DNA from: Weissella coleopterorum
GTDB taxonomy: Bacteria; Bacillota; Bacilli; Lactobacillales; Lactobacillaceae
Direction: 5' to 3'
Length of the DNA: 64,000 nt
NCBI RefSeq assembly: GCF_011304355.1
Contig: NZ_CP049888.1
Location: 310,001 to 374,000 of the forward strand
Below, piece by piece: positions 8,749 to 15,967 of the stretch. The translations under genes were made by a program, and so were the position numbers. The stretch's first letter is position 1. Every line of letters starts with the position of its first letter. The notes under the pieces were generated by a model. That model ran no database searches. It saw only the letters and a program-made list of their open reading frames with translations, and was not told where the DNA came from.

Positions 8749-9433
8749 AATTGCAACTATAATTATAGAGGCCAAGCAATTCGCACAGAATTTGCAGGTC
8801 CCATTGCCACCGTTTGCTGATTGGGATAAAATGATTTTCAAAAATTTATCCCAGAATCATCAAATTGATGAAATTATTGACAATCGATTGGGTTGGGATG
8901 TAACAGATTTTGATAAGGGCGACTTTTTCAATTACGGGTTAACCGCTCTGACGATGCGGAATGGAAATTTTAATCAGCCAGACAAATATCCCAAACCTTA
9001 TGCTGAAAAAATGCTACTAGTTGAGGACGGTCAAATTTTACCGCTGCATTTTCATTGGGAGAAAACGGAGGATATTATTAACCGTGGTGGAGGTGTGCTT
9101 CAAATCAAACTATATAATGCCACACCACAAGAAGCGTTAGATCAAACGCATCAGGTTCATGTGGTAATGGATGGAGTTCTAAAAACATTTACTGCGGGTA
9201 GTATCATTGAACTTCTACCAGGGCAAAGTATTACACTTACGCCACGAATTTATCATCAATGGCAAGCTAAGCCTGGGTTAGGAAAAGTGATGTTATTTGA
9301 AGTTTCATCTACAAATGACGATAGTACGGATAATCGCTTTTATGAAAAGATGCCTCGGATGAGTCAAGTGACTGAAGACATTGAAAGTGAAATGCTGTTG
9401 GTTTCAGATTATGATGAATTTTTAAACAAATAA
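8735..9433 (+). CDS. D-lyxose isomerase-like cupin protein (D-lyxose ketol-isomerase family)
   Basis: 232 residues, the usual length of D-lyxose/D-mannose isomerases. The cupin core shows the metal motif PLHFHWEKTEDIINRGGG (about residues 105-122; two His and one Glu), followed by a late histidine in TPRIYHQW. Known members interconvert D-lyxose and D-xylulose with manganese and also act on D-mannose. GAGGAGG stands 8 bases before the ATG, inside the HIT gene, giving tight coupling. As last gene of the operon, it presumably produces a ketose for the pentose/hexose phosphate pathways. No kinase is encoded beside it, which leaves the phosphorylation step open. Confidence 0.85.
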   Translation: MKRSEIATIIIEAKQFAQNLQVPLPPFADWDKMIFKNLSQNHQIDEIIDNRLGWDVTDFDKGDFFNYGLTALTMRNGNFNQPDKYPKPYAEKMLLVEDGQILPLHFHWEKTEDIINRGGGVLQIKLYNATPQEALDQTHQVHVVMDGVLKTFTAGSIIELLPGQSITLTPRIYHQWQAKPGLGKVMLFEVSSTNDDSTDNRFYEKMPRMSQVTEDIESEMLLVSDYDEFLNK

Positions 9434-9442
9434 ATAAATAAA

Positions 9443-9483
9443 CAAAAGGGATGGTGCTCAAAGGTGCGATCCCTTTTTGTTTT
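9443..9483 (+). terminator. Terminator of the sugar operon
   Basis: CAAAAGGGAT (9443-9452) pairs with ATCCCTTTTTG (9469-9479) and is followed by more T. It lies 10 bases after the isomerase stop. Confidence 0.85.
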
Positions 9484-9764
9484 AAGATCAATGTTTAAAA
9501 CGATTAACATGTAAAAAATAAAACGTCAAAGATATTTGTAAAGATTATTACAACGAAATATTAACTTTAAAATGGTTTTAGACTTAAAATGTTCGCATTT
9601 GATGATGACATGGGCCTTTTAAAGCGGTTTACAAAAAATATAGTTCATAAAAAAAAGATTAGTTATAATTCCAAGTTGGAAATGTTACAGTTTAGCGTTT
9701 GATAAATAATAGTAAATTTCAGATAATAGAAAGGTTGAGTTTTATAAGTTAAGGAGATTGTGGT
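9484..9764. other. AT-rich gap between sugar operon and permease pair
   Basis: With the terminator this leaves about 330 bases without a gene. An AAAGCGGTTTACA stretch at 9621-9633 resembles a cre site but misses two conserved bases. No frame with a ribosome binding site was found. Confidence 0.35.
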
Positions 9765-9947
9765 ATGACACATCAAACGCATGCGGACCGTTCAATTACA
9801 ACGGAAAGTATCGCAGTGGCTAGTATTCCTGTAATGATTCTTGCAACAGGACTAACAGCATTAATGGCTGCAAAAGCGTACCAAATAATTCGATTAGCAA
9901 ACGCATATGGCACAGTGATGGAGAAAGAGAAGCATCTTAATGATTAA
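9765..9947 (+). CDS. 60-residue single-pass membrane protein preceding the ArsB/NhaD-like permease
   Basis: A short frame with a strong site, AAGGAGATTG, before its ATG. Residues 17-40 form one clear membrane helix (VASIPVMILATGLTALMAAKA), flanked by a polar N-terminus with two histidines and a charged C-terminus rich in lysine and glutamate. It overlaps the permease start by 8 bases, so the two are co-translated. I recognise no family. The arrangement suggests a small accessory subunit or regulator of the permease, as known for other bacterial transporters (inference), but a leader peptide that only couples translation is also possible. Confidence 0.65.
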   Translation: MTHQTHADRSITTESIAVASIPVMILATGLTALMAAKAYQIIRLANAYGTVMEKEKHLND

Positions 9948-11043
9948 TCGTATCTTTACATACTTGAAAGAGGATGTAATGTTTACGGCTAGTATGATGT
10001 TAGCTGTGATTACATCTTTTCTGGTTCGTCCCGATATTGGGGCGGTCAATTGGCATACTGTTTTTAGTTTAATGACCATGATGATTTGGGTCGGCTTTTT
10101 AGAGAAAGCTGGAATTCTACATACTGTCGCGGTTTGGTTAGTGAACCGCAGTCATCACGCACGAACGTTAATGACGAGTGTTACCATCTTATCTTTTTTT
10201 GGGGCCATGTTATTATCCAATGACATCGCGATCTTAACAATCCTACCAATCTATTTAAGACTAGCGGATCAATTGACGACTCGGTTAAAAGTCGTTGGTT
10301 CAACGTTAGTTATTATGGCGGCCAATTCTGGTGCGATTCTGTTTCCTTTTGGTAAATCGCAGAATTTATACATGTTTGTTCATTATAAGATCAATGTGAT
10401 TCAATTCTTTGAATGGTCGGCGTCACTAACGTTAGCAACCTTAGCCTTAATGTTCATAATTACGCGTTTTGTGCGTAGTACACCCTTACAAATCGATTTA
10501 CCAAAACCAGAGAAAATTCACCGGGGACGGCTAGGTTTTTTAACATTCACTGGAATTATTTTGATTATTACCATTTTTGGTTGGACACCGTTCAATGTCG
10601 TGGTTCCACTCATTTTGATTGCGTTTTTTCTATATAATCCTAAAATGTTCAAATTAGTTGATTTTGGACTTTTGGCTACGTTTATCTTCTTCTTTATTGC
10701 AACGAATAATCTCGCCCACTTAGATGGGGTTAAACATATGATTGAAACGTTGTTTGATACGAAGACTCATGTTATGTTTGGAACGTTCTTCTTAAGTCAA
10801 TTCATTTCTAATCTTCCCTCAACCATTTTGATTTCAACTTTTACTGATCATGCTTATGATTTATTTATTGGGTCAAATATTGGGGGATATGGATCAATTT
10901 TTGCTTCAATGGCCAACTTGATTGGTTATCGGGTTTTCCGACAGTTGGATCCAAAATTTTCTTGGACCTTCCTTAAGGTCTTTATGTTGGTAAATTTTGC
11001 CTTTGCAGCTGTATTGTTATTGATCTTTGGACTTTGGCGCTAA
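9940..11043 (+). CDS. ArsB/NhaD-like (ion transporter superfamily) permease
   Basis: 367 residues and about ten membrane segments. Family-like stretches are an N-terminal FLKEDVMFTASMMLAVITSF, the central MLLSNDIAILTILPIYLRL and the conserved mid-membrane AANSGAILFPFGKSQNLYMF, which together match the inverted-repeat transporters of the ArsB/NhaD/SLC13 group. Those carry sodium, arsenite or di/tricarboxylates. No arsenic genes (arsR, arsC) are nearby, so an organic anion is more likely (inference). The start at 9940 overlaps the small membrane protein; a second ATG at 9979 behind AGAGGA is an alternative but would cut off conserved residues. A terminator follows 25 bases after the stop. Confidence 0.75.
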   Translation: MINRIFTYLKEDVMFTASMMLAVITSFLVRPDIGAVNWHTVFSLMTMMIWVGFLEKAGILHTVAVWLVNRSHHARTLMTSVTILSFFGAMLLSNDIAILTILPIYLRLADQLTTRLKVVGSTLVIMAANSGAILFPFGKSQNLYMFVHYKINVIQFFEWSASLTLATLALMFIITRFVRSTPLQIDLPKPEKIHRGRLGFLTFTGIILIITIFGWTPFNVVVPLILIAFFLYNPKMFKLVDFGLLATFIFFFIATNNLAHLDGVKHMIETLFDTKTHVMFGTFFLSQFISNLPSTILISTFTDHAYDLFIGSNIGGYGSIFASMANLIGYRVFRQLDPKFSWTFLKVFMLVNFAFAAVLLLIFGLWR

Positions 11044-11067
11044 TTAATTTAAATATATAACGTAAGT

Positions 11068-11094
11068 AGATCGTCGTTGACGGTCTCTTTTTTT
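11068..11094 (+). terminator. Terminator after the permease
   Basis: AGATCGTC (11068-11075) pairs with GACGGTCT (11079-11086), with one G-T pair and a 3-base loop, followed by seven T. Confidence 0.8.
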
Positions 11095-11325
11095 ATATAA
11101 ATTTAAAAAATGTGAAATACAATACAAAAGTTATAAGGCTGGCTTTATTTCAAAATTATCGTCGTTTTAATTCAGAAAAGTTTGTGTTAATGTAAGTGAT
11201 TTTCATGATTACCTAATTTGATTAAATTTTCAAAAAAAATATAAAAATAATCAAAATTGCTTGTATAAACCATTAATATGATAATGTATATATAAAGTAT
11301 ATTAAAAAACATACAGCAAACGATT
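11095..11325. other. Very AT-rich stretch upstream of the ribose operon
   Basis: No gene or RNA is visible. A weak promoter-like pair, TTGCTT (11257-11262) and GATAAT (11280-11285) spaced 17 bases, may add a second upstream start for the ribose operon. Confidence 0.3.
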
Positions 11326-11331
11326 CCAAAT

Positions 11332-11435
11332 AAAACGTTTAACTAAATTTGATAAAACGTTTAACATACATTGAATGCAACATTTGAAAAAAACATTCAG
11401 AAAACGTTTACAAAAGAAAAATGATATATTATACT
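11332..11435 (+). promoter_or_regulatory. Ribose operon promoter with three LacI/CcpA-type operators
   Basis: AAAACGTTTAAC occurs at about 11333 and 11352, and AAAACGTTTACA at 11401-11412. The last, read as AGAAAACGTTTACA, fits the cre consensus at 13 of 14 positions. It overlaps the -35 box TTTACA (11407-11412), which stands 17 bases from the -10 box TATACT (11430-11435). Three similar palindromes with AACGTT cores fit control by a LacI-type repressor such as RbsR and/or CcpA. No repressor gene lies in the window beside them. Confidence 0.8.
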
Positions 11436-11541
11436 ATGGTTATTGAAAGTCGCTTCACATTGCTGTCGATTTAATCTAATTTAATCGGCTCGGGCGCGTG
11501 CAGGTGGTCATCAAAAAAATAAAGAAATGAAGGATAATTTA

Positions 11542-12477
11542 ATGGCAAAGATTATTACTGTTTTAGGATCAACTAACATTGACAAAGTTGTTTCAGTACC
11601 CCGTTTTGGAACTAGTGGAGAAACACTTCACACTCCAAACCATCAAGTTGAAGCAATGGGTGGAAAAGGTTTGAACCAAGCCGTCGCTGTAGCGCGCTCA
11701 GGAGTTAAAACTAACATGATTACTAAGGTGGGTAAGGAATTTGACACCGCCAAGAGCATGAATGTTGCCAACTTAAATACTGAACATGTTATGGTTTCTG
11801 AAACTGAAGAAACTGGACAAGCATATATCACGGTTTCTGCTGAAACTGGTGATAATATCATTCATATTTACGGTGGAGCTAATGCAGATATGACGGCAGC
11901 TGATGTCCGTGCGCATGAAGCAGCCATTGCTGAATCAGATTTCGTGATTGCTCAATTGGAAACTCCAATGGAAACAGTTATTGAAGGATTCAAAATCGCG
12001 CATGAAAATGGTGTTAAGACAATTTTAAACCCCGCTCCAATGCCTGAAGTGGGTGGTTTACCAGCTGAATTATTGGAATTGACGGATATCATTGCACCTA
12101 ATGAACACGAGACATTCTTGTTGACTGGGATTGAAGTAACTGATGAACATTCAATGTTGCACAATGCGGCTTACTACTTTGAACGTGGAATTGATACTGT
12201 AATTATCACCATTGGATCAGAAGGATCATTCTTCATGCGTGATAACGGAACTGAGGGAATTGTCCCTGCCTTTAAGGTTAAGGCCGTTGATACTACTGCA
12301 GCCGGAGATACATTTATCGGAGCAACTGCTACACGTTTGAACGCAAACTTGGATAACTTAGCTGAGGCAATGCGTTACGGTTCAGCTGCGTCATCTTTGA
12401 CGGTTTCACGTGCCGGAGCACAACCAAGTATCCCAACTGAAGCTGAAGTTTTGGCTGTTTTGGATGCTCACAAGTAA
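11542..12477 (+). CDS. rbsK: Ribokinase
   Basis: 311 residues of the PfkB family from the ATG at 11542. This start is chosen because AAGGAT lies 6 bases upstream; an in-frame ATG at 11527 contains that site and has none of its own. Signatures are GGKGLNQAVAVAR (about residues 38-50) and the C-terminal DTTAAGDTFIGA, where the aspartate of AAGD is the catalytic base. It phosphorylates D-ribose to ribose 5-phosphate in the cytoplasm. It is first gene of rbsK-rbsD-rbsU, 27 bases before rbsD. Codon use favours highly expressed genes. Confidence 0.95.
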   Translation: MAKIITVLGSTNIDKVVSVPRFGTSGETLHTPNHQVEAMGGKGLNQAVAVARSGVKTNMITKVGKEFDTAKSMNVANLNTEHVMVSETEETGQAYITVSAETGDNIIHIYGGANADMTAADVRAHEAAIAESDFVIAQLETPMETVIEGFKIAHENGVKTILNPAPMPEVGGLPAELLELTDIIAPNEHETFLLTGIEVTDEHSMLHNAAYYFERGIDTVIITIGSEGSFFMRDNGTEGIVPAFKVKAVDTTAAGDTFIGATATRLNANLDNLAEAMRYGSAASSLTVSRAGAQPSIPTEAEVLAVLDAHK

Positions 12478-12504
12478 TTTTTGACTCAACATAGGAGATA
12501 AATT

Positions 12505-12927
12505 ATGCGTAAGACAAATCTTTTAAATACAAAATTATCAAATGCAATTTCAGAAATTGGACACACTCAATGGTTAACTATTGGTGATTCAGGACTTCCA
12601 GTTAAGGATGACGGTCGAAAGATTGACCTTTCAGTTGTTCGTGGACTTCCTTTGTTTATTGATGTTTTAGCTGCAACACTTTCAGAAATGAAGATTCAAA
12701 AGGCTTACTTAGCTGAAGAAATCAAGACTGAAAACCCAGAACAATTTGCTGCTATTCAAGCATTGTTAGATGATGATGTTGAAGTTGTCTTCATCTCACA
12801 TGACGAGCTTAAAGCTATGAGTCGTGATGATAACAATATCGCGACGGTTCGCACAGGTGAAATCACGCCATTCTCAAATATTGTTTTGGAATCAAACGTT
12901 GATTTTGCTGGTGAAGCAATTAAGTAA
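12505..12927 (+). CDS. rbsD: D-ribose pyranase
   Basis: 140 residues, slightly longer than the usual 130-139. The active-site histidine is in IGHTQWLTIGDSGLP (about residues 18-32), and the C-terminus has the conserved TGEITPFSNIVLESNVDF. It speeds conversion between pyranose and furanose forms of ribose so that ribokinase can act. TAGGAGAT stands before the ATG. It lies between rbsK and rbsU, the order found in several lactobacilli that use the RbsU importer instead of an ABC system. Confidence 0.95.
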   Translation: MRKTNLLNTKLSNAISEIGHTQWLTIGDSGLPVKDDGRKIDLSVVRGLPLFIDVLAATLSEMKIQKAYLAEEIKTENPEQFAAIQALLDDDVEVVFISHDELKAMSRDDNNIATVRTGEITPFSNIVLESNVDFAGEAIK

Positions 12928-12952
12928 TATATATATTAATATTTTTTAGATT

Positions 12953-13035
12953 AAGAAGCGGGCATCGATGAATTGATTATCCCAATTTTGCAGGGATCTT
13001 GAACTCATTTAGGGTGTGGCTTCTTTAATTTTGAA
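12953..13035 (+). other. Structured intergenic RNA candidate between rbsD and rbsU
   Basis: AAGAAGC (12953-12959) can pair with GCTTCTT (13019-13025) across about 60 bases, enclosing a smaller GGGCATC/GATTATCCC hairpin (12960-12983). A T-rich tail follows. It could be a partial terminator lowering rbsU expression, or another regulatory fold. I match it to no known class. Confidence 0.35.
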
Positions 13036-13075
13036 CTTTTTACAATTTAATAAATCAGAATAGGATGATGAAAAA

Positions 13076-13990
13076 ATGAATATGTTAGGATTGTTTTTCT
13101 CGCTATTAGCGATTATCGGTTGGAGTGCGTATCCAACTTTGGTTTCTTACTTTGGTGGTAAGCCGGTGCAAGGAATCTTTGGAGCCACTTGGGGAACGTT
13201 TATCGTGGCGATTGTACTTTCATTAGTAATGCAAATGCCTATGTTGCAGGGTGCTAACTTCTGGTTGGCCTTCTTCTCAGGAGCTGCGTGGGCTTTTGGA
13301 AATGTTTTGACAATTATGGCTTTTGGAATGAAGGATCAAGACGGTAATGTCTTGGGCTCAGCGAAGGCAATGCCAATTTCAACGGCTTTCCAAATCACTG
13401 CGAACGTTGTTTGGGGTGTTATCATGCTTGGTAACTGGGGTCCTGTCTCATCAAAGGTTTACGGATTTATTGCCGTTGTTGTAATCTTGGTGGGAGCTTA
13501 CATGACTACTTACCAAGAAAAGAAGTCCGCAGGAAACATGCAATTATTGATGAAAGCGGTTGGAGTTTTGTTGATTGCTCAAGTTGGGTACTCATTGTAC
13601 GGAATTCTTCCACAATATACGCATGGAACTGATGGAATGCACATGTTCTTGGCCCAAGCAATGGGAATGGCTGCCTTCGGATTGATTCTTGGAATCTACG
13701 AAGTTGCTAAGAACCACAATAACATCTTCCAACAAAGCACAACTTACAAGCAAATCTTCTCTGGTTTCTTCTTTGCAATGGCCGCATTAGGTTACTTGGT
13801 GTCTGCCCAACCAGCAATGCTTGGTTTGGCAACTGGATTTGTTCTTTCACAAGTTTCAATTGTGGGAGCCACAATCTCAGGAATTCTTGTAATGCACACT
13901 AAGAAGACAAATAAAGAATGGTTAGTTATTGCGATTGGGTTGATCTTAATTGTGATTGCTGCAGCGGTTACGGCGTTCTTAAAGAATTAA
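13076..13990 (+). CDS. rbsU: Ribose uptake protein of the GRP/DMT transporter family
   Basis: 304 residues and ten predicted membrane segments in two repeats of five, the layout of the glucose/ribose porter family. Recognisable stretches are IIGWSAYPTLVSYFGGKPVQG near the start and AWAFGNVLTIMAFGMKD around residues 62-80. It should import ribose by proton symport. AGGATGATG precedes the ATG. It is last gene of the ribose operon and is closed by a strong terminator. Its separation from rbsD by 148 bases with secondary structure may let its level differ from that of the two enzymes. Confidence 0.92.
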   Translation: MNMLGLFFSLLAIIGWSAYPTLVSYFGGKPVQGIFGATWGTFIVAIVLSLVMQMPMLQGANFWLAFFSGAAWAFGNVLTIMAFGMKDQDGNVLGSAKAMPISTAFQITANVVWGVIMLGNWGPVSSKVYGFIAVVVILVGAYMTTYQEKKSAGNMQLLMKAVGVLLIAQVGYSLYGILPQYTHGTDGMHMFLAQAMGMAAFGLILGIYEVAKNHNNIFQQSTTYKQIFSGFFFAMAALGYLVSAQPAMLGLATGFVLSQVSIVGATISGILVMHTKKTNKEWLVIAIGLILIVIAAAVTAFLKN

Positions 13991-13996
13991 TAATAT

Positions 13997-14040
13997 AAAA
14001 CGTTAAATTGTTTAAATTGAACAATTTAACGTTTTTTTTT
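13997..14040 (+). terminator. Terminator of the ribose operon
   Basis: AAAACGTTAAATTGTT (13997-14012) pairs perfectly with AACAATTTAACGTTTT (14020-14035), then a long T-run to 14040. Confidence 0.92.
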
Positions 14041-14156
14041 AGAAGTAGATGTTGCCAAATATAAAATAGTGATGATGCTCAAATGGAGTTAAGTTACTGA
14101 ATGGTTGACCTAGTTAAGATTAAGTTGACTTAGTAATTGTCAGATATTGAACGATA

Positions 14157-14197
14157 CAAAAAAAGTTTCGCTAGTAGAAAGTAGCGAAACATTTTTT
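14157..14197 (-). terminator. Terminator of the YfcC-family gene (bidirectional form)
   Basis: GTTTCGCTA (14165-14173) pairs with TAGCGAAAC (14182-14190). A-runs on the left and T-runs on the right would serve both strands. On the minus strand it lies 16 bases past the stop at 14213. Confidence 0.88.
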
Positions 14198-14212
14198 AGA
14201 ACAACGATGATG

Positions 14213-15763
14213 TTATGAATAAATAAGAACTTCAGCGACTAAGATGATTGCTCCAAAGCCGAGTACGAAAGCGACAACCGGCCAAACGAATTTGAGCCAG
14301 TGAGAATACTTCATATCTAACATCTGAAGGGTTGCCATGACTAAGCCTGTTGGAGCAAGGAAGAGCATTGCGTATTGTCCGAATTGGTAAGCAGTCACGA
14401 CGACGAATCGTGGAATGTCGACGGTGTCGGCCAAGGGAGCCATAATTGGCATTGAAAGGACTGCTAATCCTGATGATGATGGAACAATGAATCCTAAGAC
14501 GAAGAAGATTAAAAGCATAACCAGAATGAAGAAGGGACCGCTCATGTGCGTGACCAATGAAGATGAGAACTGCAACATGGTATCTGAAATCATTCCTTCG
14601 TTTAAGACAATATTGATTCCACGCGCTAACCCAATAATGAGGGAAACTCCGACCAAGCTAGATGAACCTGCTACAAATGCATCAACAACCCCTTTTTCAC
14701 CAATTCCATTAGGTCCAGTTGCAGTTAGAAACATAATGAAGATGGCAAAGGTTAGAAAAGAAGCAGCCATGGTTGGGAACCACCAACCTTGTGACATTAC
14801 TCCCCAAACCATTAGAGGGAAAGTTATGACGAAGAGAATCAAAATTAACTTTTGACGGAAATCAAAAATGCGGGCAATACCACCATTTTCACCAGTAATC
14901 GACCACATTTTTTCAAATTGAGTGCGATCTTCATAAGCGTATGAGAAACTGGGATCTGCTTTAACTTTTTTACTGTACCAGTAGAGATAAGCAATTACGA
15001 AACAAGCCGCAACAGCACAACCAACGATTCGCCAAGCAATTCCCTGGGTGAAATTAATTCCGGCTGCATTCGAAGCGATGACAACCGAGAATGGATTGAT
15101 GGTTGAGAAAGCCGTTCCCACGGAACTAGCTAGGAAGATTGCCCCGACACTGACGATCGAATCATAGCCCATGGCGATAAAGACGGGAACCAAAATTGGA
15201 TAAAAGGCGACCGCTTCTTCTTCAATTCCACATAAAGTTCCACCTAAGACCATTAGAATTGCTACTAAGAAAATCAGCATAAATTCATGCCCTTTGGTTT
15301 TCTTAGTCAAGGCCATCAAACCAGATTCAAAGGCGCCACTCGCTTTTACGACCCCAATTAAGCCGCCTAAGACGAAGATGAAGACCATGATATCAACCGC
15401 TTCAATTGTTCCACGGACCATACTATTTGGAATCGCACTCACACTAGCGGGACGTTGCTTGAGCCGTTGATAAGTTCCTGGAACTGAGATTTCTTGGGTG
15501 ATACCGCCACTGGTAAATTGTTTGATATCAATTTTAACGCCTAATTCCTTTAGGGAATCTTGTGTGGCGGGGAGTTTTTTAGTCGGTCCATCGGGGACAT
15601 TGACCTTAAGCTGTTTACTTGGTTGATCATATGATAATTTAGAATAGCTTCCGGCCGGAACGAACCAAGTTGCAAGAACGGCCAGAATGGTTAATGCAAA
15701 AAGAATTACGAAAGCACCTGGCATTTTCAAATGAAAATGGGCGCGTTTTTTAAGACCAGTCAT
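14213..15763 (-). CDS. YfcC family membrane transporter
   Basis: 516 residues and about twelve membrane segments. After an N-terminal membrane helix and FVPAGSY there is an outside loop of about 100 polar residues (35-130), then the hallmark GGLIGVVKASGAFESGL and GTLCGIEEEAVAFYPILVPVF. The family is related to short-chain fatty acid, C4-dicarboxylate and basic amino acid carriers, and its substrate is not settled. AGGTGAA precedes the ATG on the minus strand. It is divergent from a GlnK/GlnL-like two-component system, which is therefore its likely regulator (inference), and a cre site covers its promoter. Confidence 0.85.
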   Translation of the reverse strand: MTGLKKRAHFHLKMPGAFVILFALTILAVLATWFVPAGSYSKLSYDQPSKQLKVNVPDGPTKKLPATQDSLKELGVKIDIKQFTSGGITQEISVPGTYQRLKQRPASVSAIPNSMVRGTIEAVDIMVFIFVLGGLIGVVKASGAFESGLMALTKKTKGHEFMLIFLVAILMVLGGTLCGIEEEAVAFYPILVPVFIAMGYDSIVSVGAIFLASSVGTAFSTINPFSVVIASNAAGINFTQGIAWRIVGCAVAACFVIAYLYWYSKKVKADPSFSYAYEDRTQFEKMWSITGENGGIARIFDFRQKLILILFVITFPLMVWGVMSQGWWFPTMAASFLTFAIFIMFLTATGPNGIGEKGVVDAFVAGSSSLVGVSLIIGLARGINIVLNEGMISDTMLQFSSSLVTHMSGPFFILVMLLIFFVLGFIVPSSSGLAVLSMPIMAPLADTVDIPRFVVVTAYQFGQYAMLFLAPTGLVMATLQMLDMKYSHWLKFVWPVVAFVLGFGAIILVAEVLIYS

Positions 15764-15899
15764 ACGAATTCACCTATACCTTTATGGATAAATTTGTAAA
15801 ATTAAGAAATCAGGGCCTTGAAAAATGCAATATGTAAATGAACAATCTTATTTGGGAATCAGATACTTGTATAGTGGATGATTTCTTATTTACAATGGT

Positions 15900-15930
15900 A
15901 TTATAAGTAAGCGGTTTCATTAAGTTTCAA
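15900..15930 (-). promoter_or_regulatory. YfcC promoter overlapped by a cre site
   Basis: On the minus strand, TGAAACCGCTTACT (15919-15906) matches the cre consensus at 13 of 14 positions. It lies between TTGAAA (15930-15925) and TATAAT (15905-15900), a promoter-like pair with a 19-base spacer. CcpA binding here would block transcription. Two copies of AAGTTTCAAAA just right of it (about 15922-15942) are possible response regulator sites. Confidence 0.65.
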
Positions 15931-15967
15931 AAAGTTTCAAAAATGAGATAATAGGGAAGGTTTTATC

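Noticed and set aside
9615..9634. cre-like AAAGCGGTTTACA
   Set aside because: Two conserved positions fail and the site lies far from a convincing promoter.
14415..14855. 146-codon open frame on the plus strand inside the YfcC gene
   Set aside because: It lies wholly antisense to a well-recognised transporter, has no ribosome binding site, and its composition is that of a reverse reading of membrane helices.
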